A stretch of DNA of 64,000 bases from assembly GCF_011386835.1 (NCBI RefSeq), contig NC_088800.1, forward strand, positions 53,473,439 to 53,537,438, read 5' to 3'. Under the pieces are notes generated by a model. That model had not been told where the DNA came from. It was given only the letters and a program-made list of their open reading frames with translations, and ran no database searches. Origin of the DNA: Chrysemys picta bellii (lineage: Eukaryota; Chordata; Testudines; Emydidae). A program made the translations under genes and the position numbers. Numbering within the stretch: the first letter of the stretch is position 1; every line of letters begins with the position of its first letter. Positions 12,240 through 23,889 of this stretch are shown here, piece by piece.

Positions 12240-13380
12240 TGTAACCCTTCTGCCCGTCTGAGTTGGCAGCAACAAGGGCCGGGTTCAGTATCTAGGGGTT
12301 CTGTTTCAATAACACAATGCAAAACCAGCTCAAGCCCCCACCCAGTGACCTGGGACAATTACATACCACCCCCCTGAGTGCCTCTAAGAGGCAATACTTC
12401 CCCTCTCGCAAGCACGGAGTCTGAGTGTAGCAAAATCCTTTTAATAAAGGAAGGAAACAGTGCAACATTATGTTGGGGAAACACCACAAACAGGATTCAT
12501 AACACAAACCATGAGCAAAAGACTCACCCCCAAGTAAGTTTGGCAGTGTCCTTTTCCCCTCAGGGTCTTAAGTCCAGCAACCCAAAAAATTCCCAAAAGT
12601 CCAACAACCCAAAAGTCTCTGTCCCTGGTCAGTGCAGCCCCAGAGTTCAAAAGTTTATCTGCAGAGTTTTACCTCCCAGCCTGGGTGGAAATGGCAGGGG
12701 TGTTAAGGAGCACCTTACATGGTCCAAGGCCAACTGCCGCACCTCTCCATGGGGTTCTGCTGCAGCCTTCACCACAAGCCATTCTGCCAGCCACTCCGCT
12801 CCACCAGCTGTCCTGCAAACTGCTCTGCTCCACCAGCAATATATCTTCAGGCCTCCCCACTACTTAACACAGCACTCAGTGATTTCAGCTTGTAGTAGGG
12901 GGAGCCTCAGTGCTAGTGCACCATTAGCCCAAAGTAAATTCAGCATAGCAGCCTACAACTAGACTCCTAATAGAATCAAAATTAGCTCTGATATTCCATA
13001 GTGGAGAGGCAGCAGTGCAGTTGGTGTTTCAGGCCCTCAAAGAGCAAGCACACCACCAGGCACAATTGTCTATCTCCCTTTACTGGGTTTTGGAACCCAT
13101 GTCCCTTTTCTAGCGAGCGCTACTTAGTTGATGGCGAGTCCCTCTGTCATAAAACAGTTTCACTGTCCTTGATTCACATAATCAGGGTAACAACACTTTA
13201 TTCTTCCTGCCCCAATAACAGAGAAACTGGGGATCCCACAGCAGCCAAAGAGACCATTTGGGCTGCTATGGACTCATGCTAGGCAGGGTGGGTGTGCCTA
13301 TGCAAACAAGATCAGCCCCTGAAGTTCTTTTCCACAACTCGCCACAATTCACCACCAGATGTCAGGTCATTCTGACTCTG
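12240..13380 (-). mobile_element. LTR-like sequence, probably antisense (family unknown)
   Basis: Two stretches have the look of retroviral-type LTRs lying antisense. One is around 12280-12660, with repeated A/C-rich phrases. The other is around 13080-13375, with TTTATT at about 13198, which would be an AATAAA poly(A) signal on the minus strand. No protein-coding interior, PBS or target duplication was seen. The call rests on general appearance only. Confidence 0.3.
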
Positions 13381-13504
13381 CTTACACAGTTATCATACCA
13401 GCGTCCCCACCCAAGTTTAGAAACCGTTTCAGGCCTTCTGTATTCAGCAAAGCAAGGCAGAGCCTCCTTTTCTTTTTAGGAATTTCTTGCAGGGCACCTC
13501 TCAC

Positions 13505-13620
13505 GTACCTCTTTGGGTACGAAAGCTTATGCCCAAATAAATCTCTTAGTCTTTAAGGTGCCACCAGACTCCTCGTTGTTTTTGTGGATACAGACTAACA
13601 CGGCTACCACTCTGATTCTC
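13505..13620 (+). mobile_element. Penelope-like element 3' end
   Basis: Contains 'acgaaagcttatgcccaaat', 'agtctttaaggtgccaccag' and 'gatacagactaacacggcta'. These are also found at the 3' end of the Penelope copy at 48766-49520 (except the last phrase, which is truncated there). It has no coding part. Confidence 0.8.
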
Positions 13621-13858
13621 AACCTTCACACCCTCAACAAAGTCAGCCTCCCATATCACTTCCTCTCCATCCCAAACGGCTCACTCAGAAAAGCAGTCAC
13701 ACCCTCCACCCTGCGATCAGCTCCCCGTACCTCACAGCATTGCTGCTGCCTGGCTAAATGAAGAGGAAGAGCAGTGCTTGCAAGCTGTCCAACAAGTCCT
13801 TCTCGACAGTAGGAAGTGCTCCACTAGGACAGCCTACTTAGCAAAATGGAAGAGGTTC

Positions 13859-15039
13859 TCGGCAGGGCCAGATTAACTTTTTGTGGGCCTGGTGCCAAAC
13901 ATATTTGTGGGGGCCCCGGGGAATGATTGTAAAAGGGCTGGGGGCAAAAGCACAGTGGGGCAGGAGCTAATTTTTGTCCCTGGAGCAAGGGAGAGGCCAG
14001 GGGTAAACTGTCAGCGCAGCAGGGCTGGGGAGGAGGTAAACAGGATCCCCACCCCACCCCTGCCCACATAGGGCGGGTACCTACCTGGTTCTAGCCCATT
14101 CTCTTTGTCTCTCTCTGCACTGAGCTGCCCCTCCTCCCACAGCAGCAGGACAGGTTCTCTTCCAGCCCTCTGGGGTGAGTGTTGGGAGTGGGAGAAGCGG
14201 AGGCTAATGTGGTTACTCCTATAACCGGACTTTTAGTTTCCAGTCAGCACTGCTAACCGGACACTCAGGTCCCGTTTTCTACTGGAATTTCCAGTCTAAA
14301 ACTGGATACATGGCAACAGGGCGGTCATAAAAGCCTGATGGGGGGAGGGGCAAGCAATCATTTTTAAGTGGGAGGTGAGGGGGAAGCAAGTGGTGGGTGT
14401 GCTAGGGAGTGGAGAGGAGCTAGTGGGCAGGGCCATGTCTGCTGTACTGCCCAGGCAGGTTGGAGACTGTGCGGATCAGCTGACACAGGATCCCCAGCCC
14501 AGGTGACATGACAGCCAGTGGTGGATTTAGAGTTAGTGGGGCCCCCCAGCCCTGTGCTCAGCTTCACTTTTGGGGCCCCTCCTTGGGACCCAGCCAAGAA
14601 AAAGAACATTCTCTCTTATCTCCCCCCACCCTCGTTTTTCATTCTTTTTTTCTTCATCCTCCTCCTATAAGTAATAGCAAGTAAATGAAAATAAAATTAG
14701 GTACCTTGATTGTTCTTGTAGTCCAACTTATTTTTCCACAGATTACTTGAAAATTGCGGAGGGTCTCGACGGACCACTTAATGATCTTTCCAAATATTGT
14801 AAAAAAAACGTTGGGGTGCGGGGTCTGGCCAGGAGCTAGGGTGAGGGAGGGGTCTCAGGGTTGGGGTAGGAGGTTGGGGTGTGGATCGCTTACCTGGGGC
14901 AGCTCCTGTTTGGTGTGAGGAGTGCAGGAGCTCCCATTTGGTGCTCAGGATGGGGGTGGGGATGTGGGGGGGTGCAGGAGTCAGGGCATGGGATTTGGGG
15001 GGCTGGGGATGTGGGATGTGTGCAGGAGTCAGTTTCATC
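13859..15039. mobile_element. Decayed repeats inserted in the DIRS remnant
   Basis: A stretch that breaks the recombinase reading frame. Near 14219-14320 there are 'ccggac' repeats and 'acatggcaacag', resembling the end family of the element at 39254-39868. Near 14516-14600 there is 'gtggtggatttagagttagt'. Near 14810-15030 it is G-rich and tandem-like. Individual boundaries and target duplications could not be fixed. Confidence 0.45.
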
Positions 15040-15809
15040 TGAAGCAGATGGTGTATTTACCTGTTTCCCTAAGCTGCACTCTTCCCCAGAACAACAGCAC
15101 CTTCATGCTCTGGCTGTCAGGTGATATCTAGACTTTTATCTAGACAGGACTAAACCATTTCATGTTTTGCCTCGCCTCATCTGTTCGTGTCATATGCAGA
15201 CCTCATGAAGGAGCAAGAGGTCTCTGCACAGACCATCTCTAAATGGATAACATTGTATACCAAGGCTGAGTGTGAGAGAACTTCAGCTACGCCTCCTCAG
15301 CGGATATAGACTCGCTCCACGAGAGCGCAGGCAACATTGATAATGTTCCTCAATGACATTTCCATACTGGACATTCATAGGGCAGCCATGTGGTTGTCCA
15401 TATATGTTTATGGACCACTGTGCTATTACCGCATCTTCCAGAGTGGACACGGGCCTTGGAAGGGTGGTCTTGCGATCCGTACTGCAGTAGACTGCGAGCT
15501 CCACCTCTGGTGTTCGTGAGTCACCTAAGTTGAATATACATCTGCATCTACTTGAAGAAGAAGAAATGGTTACTTACTGTAACTGTGGTTCTTCGAGGTA
15601 TGATGCAGACGTGTGTTCTACGACCCACCCTCCATCCCCTCTGCATCGGAGTCTCTTCTCGGGGTTTCAATGCAAAGGAACTGGGGGGGATGGGGGCGGC
15701 ACTACCTCATATAGTCAGGGGTGAGCCATAGCCATGAGGTGCATGCACCGCCTCTCTATGGGTACTGCTAGGCAAAAGTCTCCGGCGCACTGGGCATACA
15801 CATACCTAA

Positions 15810-16078
15810 GGCTTGGTCTACACTAAACCCCCAAATCGAACTAAGGTACGCAACTTCAGCTACGTGAATAACGTAGCTGAAGTTCGAAGTACCTTAGTTC
15901 GAACTTACCTCGGTCCACACGCGGCAGGCAGGCTCCCCCGTCAACTCCGCGGTACTCCTTTCGCCGAGCTGGAGTACCGCAGTCGACGGCGAGCACTTCC
16001 GGGTTCGACTTATGACGCGATAAGTCGAACCCAGAAGTTCGATTGCCAGCCGCCGAACTAGCGGGTATAGACGTACCC
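15810..16078. mobile_element. PIF/Harbinger-type MITE
   Basis: Starts GGCTTGGTCTACACTA and ends in 'tatagacgtaccc'. It is flanked by the 3-bp duplication TAA (15807-15809, 16079-16081), typical of Harbinger insertion. It contains a near-perfect hairpin around 15850-15885 (acttcagctacgt ... acgtagctgaagt). It sits inside the DIRS end sequence. Confidence 0.85.
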
Positions 16079-16149
16079 TAAGTGGAATACACGTCTCCAT
16101 CGCATCCTGAAGAACCAGTTTCAGTAAGTAACCATTTCTTCCTTTATGC

Positions 16150-16367
16150 CAGGGGTTCTCAAACTGGGGGTCGGGACCCCTCAGGGGGTCACAAGATTCT
16201 TACATGGCGGGTCATGAGCTGTCATCCTCCACCCCAAACCCCGCTCTGCCTCCAGCATTTATAATGGTGTTAAATATATGAAAAGTGTTTTTAATTTATA
16301 AGGGGAGTCGCACTCAGAGGCTTTCTATGTGAAAGGGGTCACCAGTACAAAAGTTTGAGAACCACTG
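16150..16367. mobile_element. Non-autonomous hAT element, same family as 451-757
   Basis: Ends CAGGGGTTCTCAAAC and, in reverse, CAGTGGTTCTCAAAC. Flanks CTTTATGC (16142-16149) and CTTTAATC (16368-16375) agree at six of eight positions. The interior is nearly collinear with 19703-19921. Confidence 0.85.
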
Positions 16368-16727
16368 CTTTAATCCCTTTTCCCAGAGCCAGGCAAATGC
16401 CACAAAACTGTGCAGCATTCATCTATATTTCATTGATTGCACCTGGGGAGATGAAAAGCAACAAGGAGCTTGTACTAAGCGCCTTAAAGCTGCCACATAT
16501 ACTGTTCCACTTAACTTTTTCCACCCCAGGTACATAGAGGGAGCCTTTCAGGATGCATTTTGGGGGATGAATCATCTACTGGATGTGCTTGCTGAATAAA
16601 TGAATCTGAGTTACAAAGAACCTGGGTAAAGATGTAGATCTGCAGCCCTTAGAAGCCTCCCAGTCATTTTTTCTGAGACTTTAGTCTGGAGGTAACATTT
16701 TCCTGCTAGACATTATGAACAGATACT

Positions 16728-16775
16728 CCCAATACTTCTGTTAGTCTGAAAGGTGCCACAGGACCCTCTGTTGCC
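16728..16775 (+). mobile_element. Short Penelope-like 3' fragment
   Basis: The phrase 'gttagtctgaaaggtgccac' followed by 'aggaccctctgttgc' matches the 3' tail of the Penelope copies elsewhere in the window. Only about 45 bp remain. Confidence 0.5.
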
Positions 16776-16943
16776 TATTATGAACAGAATAATCTGCATA
16801 CAGTGTTACAGTGTGCTACCTAGACAGCAGGAACTGTCGCTGTTAAGACTGGACATGTGTTTGGGAGCTTTCCTCTAGTTGAGAGTTTTATGTCAAAATG
16901 TTATCAGTCTTCTCCATGAAATCCTGCTTATGGCTTTTTCATA

Positions 16944-17345
16944 GATTCATAGAGTTTAATGCCAGAAGGGATCATCTAGTCTGACCTTCTTATTTCACAG
17001 GACATTACATTTCCCCAGTTACCCTTGTATTGGGCCCAGTAACTTGTATTTCCCTAAAGCATATCTTCCAGAGAGGCATGCAGTCTTGGTTTGAAGACAT
17101 TGAGAGATGGAGAATCCACTACTTCGCTTGGTCGTTTGTTTCAGTAGTTAATCACCCTCATTGTTAAAATTTGTGCCCAATTTCTAATTTGGATTTGTCT
17201 GGCTTTAGCTTCCATTGGTTCTTGTTATGCCTTTCTCTGAAGAGCCTTTTAGTACCTAGTATTTTCTCCCCAGGAAGATACTTATGTACTGCAATCAAGC
17301 ACCTCTCAATCTTCTTTGATAAACTAAACAGATTGAGCTGTGTGT
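16944..17345 (-). mobile_element. CR1-type LINE 3' end
   Basis: Begins 'catagattcatagagtttaa' (the CR1 tail in reverse), followed by 'ccagaagggatcatctagtc' and later the C-terminal coding remnant on the minus strand. It is 5' truncated and degraded. Confidence 0.85.
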
Positions 17346-18054
17346 AACTAGAGTGGTGCTTCCTTGCAAGTGTATCAGCAGGCAGGAGATTACTGTAGAG
17401 TTCATTATGTGTGGCAAGAAAAGCCATTTTATATAATTGGATGTGTGACCCAGCCTGTGGAACTGTCGCACTGGTATAAGGTAGCAATGGAAACACAGGG
17501 CCTGACTCACCAGCATAACTTCACTTCGGTAGAGTTACTCCAGATTCTCACCAGTATGAGAGAAGTCAGATTCTGCAGAAAAGGCATGTTACAGACACAT
17601 GTGTGCGCACACACCACGTGTCACTGCTGTAACTTAGGCCATAGCATGCTCTTTGGATGTACATTCCGTTAGTGGTTATGTGGTATGTGCTTTGTGTGGC
17701 CATGAAAAATAACTGGAGCATTACTTTGTCTTCAAAGCACCATGCACACATGATGCTGTATAAATACTAATCTCAGCCACCATTGGGTGGGAACTTGGCA
17801 AATGGATGGGCCATTGGAGCTGAAAACATCAATGAAAGACAGGATGTGGAGTTACAATTTGGGTGCTGATGGCCACCTCACCTGGCCGATTGCTAAATGG
17901 CACAGATTTAAAAGAGTCCATGTAACACGCCAATGTCTAAAATAAAGTAACAGCACAATGAGGATTATGGTGTAAAAATCTAGATCAAGAGAAAAAATGT
18001 GTCTGAAGCTACCAAGGGATGTGTGTGTGGTGGTGGTGGCGTAGTACTTTATTA
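17346..18054. other. Intron sequence, nothing recognised
   Basis: No exon or repeat recognised apart from a short (TG)/(TGG) run near 18021-18040. Confidence 0.4.
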
Positions 18055-18062
18055 ACGATAAG

Positions 18063-18863
18063 TAAGGCTACGTTTTAGTCACAGGTATTTTTAGTAAAAG
18101 TCATGGACAGGTCACAGGCAATAAACCAAAATTCATGGCCTGTGACCTGTCCATGACTTTTACTATATACCCCTGACTAAAATTTGGGAGGGGGGCTGCC
18201 TGGGGGTGCCGAGGGTGCTGGGGGAGAGCAGCCCGGGTGCTTCGGGGGGGGGGAGGGAATGGTGGCGCGTGGCCCAGGACCCCCGCGGGTACTGGGGGAA
18301 AGGGTGACGGGGCCGGCAGGTTCCCTACCTGGCTCTGTGCCTCCCTCCCACCCACAGCAGCAGCAGAGTTTGGGTGTTGGAGGGGGTTGGGGCATGGAAC
18401 AGGGTGAGGCAGGCTCTGGGTGGTGCTTACCTGGGGGCTCCCCTGAAGCGGCGACATCCCCCTCACTCAGGTCCTAGGCAGAGGTGTGGCCAGGCAGCTC
18501 TGTGTGCTGCCTCCGCCCAGAGCGCTGGCTTTGCAGCTCCCATTGGCCGGGAACCGCAGCCAATGGGAGCTGTGGGGGTGGTGCCTGCAGGCGGAGGCAG
18601 TGCGCAGCGCTGCCTGGCCACGCCTCCGCCTAGGAGCTGAGCAAGGGGGATGTTGCTGCTTCCCGGGAGCTCCCTAGGTAAGCGCCGCCCAGAGCCCTCC
18701 TCACCCCGTCCTGTGCACCAACCTCCTGCCTCTTCCCACACCCAAACTCTACTGCTGGGGGCGGAGCGGTGGCCTGAGATTGTGCGACTGGCACAGGGGC
18801 ACAGATTTAATTGTCATGGAAAGTCATGGAATCTGTGACCTCCGTGACAAACTTGCAGCCTTA
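18063..18863. mobile_element. Non-autonomous hAT-type element with a long internal palindrome
   Basis: Left end TAAGGCTACGTTTTAGTCAC matches the right end in reverse (TAAGGCTGCAAGTTTGTCAC). An exact 8-bp duplication ACGATAAG lies at 18055-18062 and 18864-18871. At about 18093-18165 an inverted repeat (arms around 'aaaagtcatggacaggtcac') can fold into a long hairpin. The GC-rich core contains no coding signal. Confidence 0.88.
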
Positions 18864-19137
18864 ACGATAAGGCATGGGGTAGAGTAACCACCATGAATCA
18901 AGCTAACGAGATGAGGAATAAGCCTTCTTCTGAGTCCCATGGCACTGAAGGAGCATTGGGGTCCAATCCTGCTGTAGTTTGCCTTGAAGATGATGCATGA
19001 TTATGCCTCTAGAGAGCAAACCATGAGCTTTATCTCCCCAAGGGTTATTTATTCACACAGTAGCTCCTTAGTTGCTCTGTGTTAACGAAGTGGAGAGGCG
19101 GGCATGTTCTCATCGTGTTTCTCTCTCTGCTGCCCAG

Positions 19138-19193
19138 GGAGACCCAACAAACGGATCGTGGGGACGATGCAAGGTGGAGAGACAGAGGATGAT
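19138..19193 (+). CDS. Internal exon of the acidic-protein gene
   Basis: Pyrimidine tract and CAG end at 19137; the donor gtaagta follows 19193. The 56 bp give two bases completing a Gly codon plus 18 codons (RPNKRIVGTMQGGETEDD). Phase matches exon 80-187 upstream (one trailing base) and exon 25081 downstream (phase 0). The near-consensus donor and the unbroken frame over all three exons are the main support. Confidence 0.7.
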
Positions 19194-19702
19194 GTAAGTA
19201 GGAAAACATCTTGTGTGGGCTGCAGGGCATCTCTGATTGTCCATCACTGATGGCACTTTGCAGTGACAGACCTGCTCCCACAGCACTAGATGGCAGTGTT
19301 CCCCCAACAAATCTTCATCACACAGGCATTCTCCCCCCATTCCCCTTCCCATCTTCACCCTACACATCCCCACACCCTCTCTCTCCTGCATGTTGTTTCC
19401 CTGTTTTCTTTATTTAGCTTGTTTAGTCTCTGTTACTTCTCATTGCCCTAACTCCATTCTGTACCTCGTTAGTAATGACAGATCTCCTGTCTGTGCTAGA
19501 ATTCCTAGCCCTGCCCACTTCTGTTCTGGCCAGCCATTGAGCTTGAGGCAGCAATGGGGTGGAGGGAGGGGTTGGGATTTTCAGCACAGTCGAGGGGATG
19601 TAGGCACGTTCATTTCAATGGAAGCTGTGTCTCTGTATCCCTGGGCTGCTTTGAAAATCCCACCATGGCTCTTTAAGACCTGAAAAATGGCTTGTTCTAG
19701 GG

Positions 19703-19921
19703 CAGGGGTTCTCAAACTAGGGGTCAGGCCCCCTCAGGGGGTCATGAGGTTATTACAAGGGGGGTCACGAGCTGTCAGCCTCCACCCCAAACCCCGCTTT
19801 TCCTCCAACATTTATAATGGTGTTAAATATATTAAAAAGTGTTTTTAATTCATAAGGGGGGTTGCACTCAGAGGCTTGCTATGTGAAAGGGGTCACCAGT
19901 ACAAAAGTTTGAGAATCACTG
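19703..19921. mobile_element. Non-autonomous hAT element, same family as 451-757
   Basis: Ends CAGGGGTTCTCAAAC and, in reverse, CAGTGATTCTCAAAC. Exact 8-bp duplication TTCTAGGG at 19695-19702 and 19922-19929. It is the best-preserved target duplication in this family. Confidence 0.92.
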
Positions 19922-19929
19922 TTCTAGGG

Positions 19930-22900
19930 GGAGGAAGGAGTCTAGCAATGTTGCCCTCAAGCTACTGGAGGGAAGGAGATTGTGAGGTGATTTCCTTCTC
20001 CCGGTCCTGCTGCCCAGCCGGGAGATTGGGTGGGGAGCTGCTTCTGCCTTCTGCCCCCTGCTGTTGGAGGGGAGATGGGGCCAGAGAAGGGACAGTGAAG
20101 GCTGACCCTGGTGACTAGAGGCTAGACAGGCCATGCTAGGGATAAAAGCACCCCCACCTAAGACCCATCAGGGAACAGGCAGACACTCTAGTTGCTCCAC
20201 TTGTCCCTCTAGGGTCTAGTTAGCTGGTGTCCTCCCCCAGCCTGTCCTGTCAGCTGGGGCCCTGCCCTCTGCTGTCATTCTGTCAGTGACCGGCAGGATG
20301 GGCTCTGTGCAGTGCTGCTAGTCCAAGGGAGAGGGACCAGGCTGCTAATGGCAGGAAGCAGAGCTCTGTGGGGCTCTGCGTGCTCTGCCATTCGTAGATC
20401 TCCCTCTCAGCGCTGCTCGGACTCGCTCAGACTGAAGCCGGCATTAGGGTCTCAGAGGTGATGTTTCTTTGCTATAAAATATTTGGACTTTCCAAAGGCT
20501 GTTGACAAAGCCCCTCCCTAGAGGCTGCCAAGTGTGAGAGGAAGGAGCTGTCATGAATCAGAAAGGGCCTACGAGAGAGAGAGAGAGAGCGCAAAGAGCA
20601 GGAACTAATGGTGAATTATCAGCCTGGCAAAGATTAATAGTGGGAGCTTCAGAGTTCGGGACTTGGAGCAGTTGGCTTGAATCTCACGGGACCCACAGAT
20701 TTGCCCCTGTGATCCATTCATTTGTGACCTCTAGGCTTGCTTACTGCATCCCAGTATCCCCAGGAATGAAGCCACATGCCCTGACAAAGCTCTAACTAGC
20801 ACGAAATCCAGTAGCCTTCCTGCTTAGCAGCACAGCTCTAGTAAGCATAATACCCAGGCACTCCACACTGGTTCTCCATTGAACAGTCTGGTTCAAGGTC
20901 TCAGTCCTGCTATTCAAAGCACCTCCCCCACATGGGATTGGCCCTGTCTACCTAAGAGACACCTCTCCCTCCACGACCAGGATCTCAGGCACAGGCATGT
21001 GGGAGACAGAATTTAAAATGGGGTGGGACCAACACTGTGGAACTCACGGCCACAAGAGACAGGAATGACTGGGGACATTTACAGCTGAATGCATAAACCC
21101 AACATTTACAGCTGAATGCATAAACCCATCTCTGTCATGGCTTCCCCACAGAAGGTCTGTCCCCTGCCCCCAACACACCCCAACGAAACTGAGCTATACA
21201 AGCGGTCTCTCCTGCCAGCAGAGGAGAACGGTTGTTCCTGTTCGAGGTGTGTTTGATAGCTTTGGGGATGCTCAGATACTGTGAGGATGAGGGGGTCGGA
21301 GGCCCTAGCTCGATAGGCCAGCTCACAGTGTTCTTTCTGCTCAGGGCCCAGTGGAGTGAAGGAGAGAGTGACCCCTAGCCATCACCCTCACATTCTGTCT
21401 GGGCAGGAATTCACCAGGCCTTGCTCAGCAATTCGCTTCTGGCTTGAATTGGTTTGTTTAAGTTCATTTTGCTGCCTCCTGGGAAATGCCTCATTCTCTT
21501 AGTGTTTGGGACAGAGACACCCCCACTCCTGTGCAAGAGGCTGGCAGGTGACAAGTTCCCTGAATACCTGGTCTCCAGCCAATCCCTATCTGGCTCTCTG
21601 AGGAGTACAAACTCCCTCCGGTGTCAGCAGTATCCAGGGAAGGAAGTGTAGTTATCTCCAGGTGCAAGGCATGGATGAGTGAGCTGGATAGCTCACCTGA
21701 CTTACAGCCCTTGTAAGGCAGCTCTTGAGAGCTGAGTGAGCTTTGGTGGGGGCCTGTTGCTGCAACAGGGAGAATGCAGGAGCCATCTAAAGAGAGAGCC
21801 TTCTCACTCAGCATTCTGGGGGCTAGGACTCCTTGGGCTGCTTCTCAGTTAGTATCAGGGGCTGCAGCTGCTTGGGAAAGCTTTCTGACTGTCTAGGCGC
21901 TCCCTGCCCCATCATTGTAATGTCTGAGGACACCGTCCAGGTCAGCAATGATTTATCCTCACAGCCTCCCAGGAGGGAGAGACATAGCAGCCCCATTTTA
22001 CAGGAAGAGGGGTACTGGGGCACAGAGAAGGGCAGTGCCAGAGTTGGGAGTAGAACCTGGGTCTGCTGAGTCCCAAGCCAGTGCTTCAGCCCTAAGACAA
22101 GTCTTCCTTCTCCCATAAAGCTTGCAAAGCCCCTCCTAGCCCATTGCCCACAGGAGCAAGTGTTCCTCCAGGCACCCCATGGGGCCCAGACCCCTTCAGC
22201 GGGGCGAAGGATGCTGATCACCGCACAACTGTCAAGGACTGGGGCATGGGCATCAGATCCAATGCTTAGAGCCATAGGCATGAGGCCTGAGGAGTGTAGC
22301 CAAAGTCAATAGCTGGGGTCCAATGTCTAGTGTCAAGCCAGACTCAATAACCAGGAACAGAGGCAAGAGCCGGGAACAAGGCAGAGCGGGGATCTGCCTT
22401 GTTAATTCCTAGTACTGCCTCCAGGCTTAAATGGAATGTCTGGACCAATCAGAGGCCATGGGAGGAGCTGCCAGGCATCTCTGCTGTGAGCAGCACTTTC
22501 CGCGTGATGGGTTTCCCAGGGCTTATGGTGCATTGGCCGTGGCTCTGCCAAAGCTGGCTGGTGGAATCACTGCCCAGCCTCAGACCTGGGTTCAAGACTC
22601 TCAAATCCTCCCAACGAGCAGGGAGGGGTCCCCCTCCAGACTGGAAGGTGCATTTTGTCTTTGTTCACCTTCCTCTGCACCAGCCTGTGCTGGCCAGAGC
22701 CAGGCTATGGGCTTCCTCCATGGACTCTTGGCCTGAGCCAGGACAGGGATGCTGCCTAGCCCCTCAGGCTAGGCCCTGCACAGCTGCTTTCTCATTCTTG
22801 CTGTCTCCTGTCCACTCCCTTTTGTCCTTCTCTTATCTTTCTGTTTGTAGCCACTCCAGACAGAACAGGGGGGAGGTCAGGAGGAGTGGGGCCTGTTGAC

Positions 22901-23270
22901 CCCTCCCCCCCCAACTCCACCTATTGGCACCTGTCAGGTCCCAGCAGCCACCCAGGCGTGGAGCTCCAGAGGCCCCAGCCCAGTAGCTCTCAGCAGCAGC
23001 TGCTTCAGTTCCTCCTGGAGCAGCACGCCAGCAGGTACCAGGGCTCGGCCACAACTACATGACTCCACCAAGGACAGACCCTCAGCCAGATATGGGTCAA
23101 AATATAGAGAAAGAAACCCAAGGAAGGGAAGGGTTAAATCCACTAAGGGAGAGAACCAGGCCATGGAGTAGGGCAGGCTGAGGGGAGAACACAGTGAAGG
23201 GACAGAGCTGGCAAGAGCTTTACACTGGAGCCAACAGCTGTGTGCCTGACCTCCCGGCCTGCTTTGCTTG
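19930..23270. other. Intron sequence with minor repeats
   Basis: Holds a 26-27-bp tandem duplication at 21076-21127 ('acatttacagctgaatgcat' twice) and an antisense MIR-like fragment at about 21985-22085 ('ttttacaggaagaggggtac ... agtagaacctgggtctgct'). I see no convincing coding exon. Confidence 0.45.
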
Positions 23271-23275
23271 TTTAT

Positions 23276-23640
23276 CATAGAATCACAGAAGATTAGGGTT
23301 GGAAGAGACCTCAGGAGGTCATCTAGTCCAACCCCCTGCTCAAACCAGGACCAACCCCAACTAAATCGTCCCAGCCAGGGCTTTGTCAAGCCTGACCTTA
23401 AAAACCTCTAAGTATGGAGATTCCACCACCTCCCCAGGTAACTCATTCCAGTGTTTCACCACCCTCCTAGTGAAATAGTGTTTCCTAATATCCAACCTAG
23501 ATCTCCCCCACTGCAACCTGAGATCATTACTCCTTGTTCTGTCATCTGCCACCACTGTGAACAGCCGAGTTCCATCCTCTTTGGAACCCCCCTTCAGGTA
23601 GTTGAAGGCTGCTATCAAATCCCCATACACATTGCGTTTA
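23276..23640 (-). mobile_element. CR1-type LINE 3' end
   Basis: Begins 'catagaatcacagaagatta' (CR1 tail in reverse). The minus-strand frame 23630-23361 encodes the C-terminus of the CR1 ORF ([30 protein letters not shown]). It is the same subfamily as the copy at 56427-58543. Confidence 0.9.
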
Positions 23641-23759
23641 GGGCAGGGCCTGGATTTCCCTTCTATCTATCCAGCACCCAGCCCACCAGGGCAGCTATGA
23701 TAATAATGATAATCATCTTCACTGGGCTTGCTGCCTTGGCCTGTGCCAGGGCAGGGCAC

Positions 23760-23880
23760 CTACTGTGGCAGCTGAGCTGTGTGCTGCGAGAGCAGAGACA
23801 CGACCTCGGAGTTGGTGAGCCGCTTCCTGAGCCTGTAGCTCCGGCTGAGCTGCTCCTCGGACCAGGTGCGCTGGGGGCTG
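23760..23880 (-). CDS. Possible terminal exon of an antisense gene (unrecognised)
   Basis: On the minus strand, 'ccttctctgcccctgcag' ends at 23881. It is followed by one leftover base, 39 codons and a TAG stop (23762-23760). The peptide ends RKRLTNSEVVSLLSQHTAQL-PQ and has a mixed, protein-like composition (TWSEEQLSRSYR at its start). No minus-strand upstream exon or poly(A) signal was identified. It would lie inside an intron of the plus-strand gene. Chance is possible; I do not recognise the protein. Confidence 0.35.
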
Positions 23881-23889
23881 CTGCAGGGG

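Larger units (their letters stand above)
13640..16145 (+). mobile_element. DIRS-type retrotransposon remnant (tyrosine recombinase region), interrupted
   Basis: Three blocks: 13640-13858, 15040-15807 and 16082-16145. The first encodes the N-terminal part of a DIRS recombinase (VQQVLLDSRKCSTRTAYLA, then KWKRF). The second continues with SSPEQQHLHAL, FYLDRTKPF, VSAQTISKWITL and FLNDISILDIHRAAMW. Stops interrupt it, and the His-x-x-Arg box expected in 'AHSTR' reads stop-T-R-S-T-R, so it is dead. The end sequence at about 15556-15618 recurs inverted at 16083-16142, as expected for DIRS termini. It is interrupted by unrelated repeats (13859-15039) and a Harbinger MITE. Confidence 0.7.
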
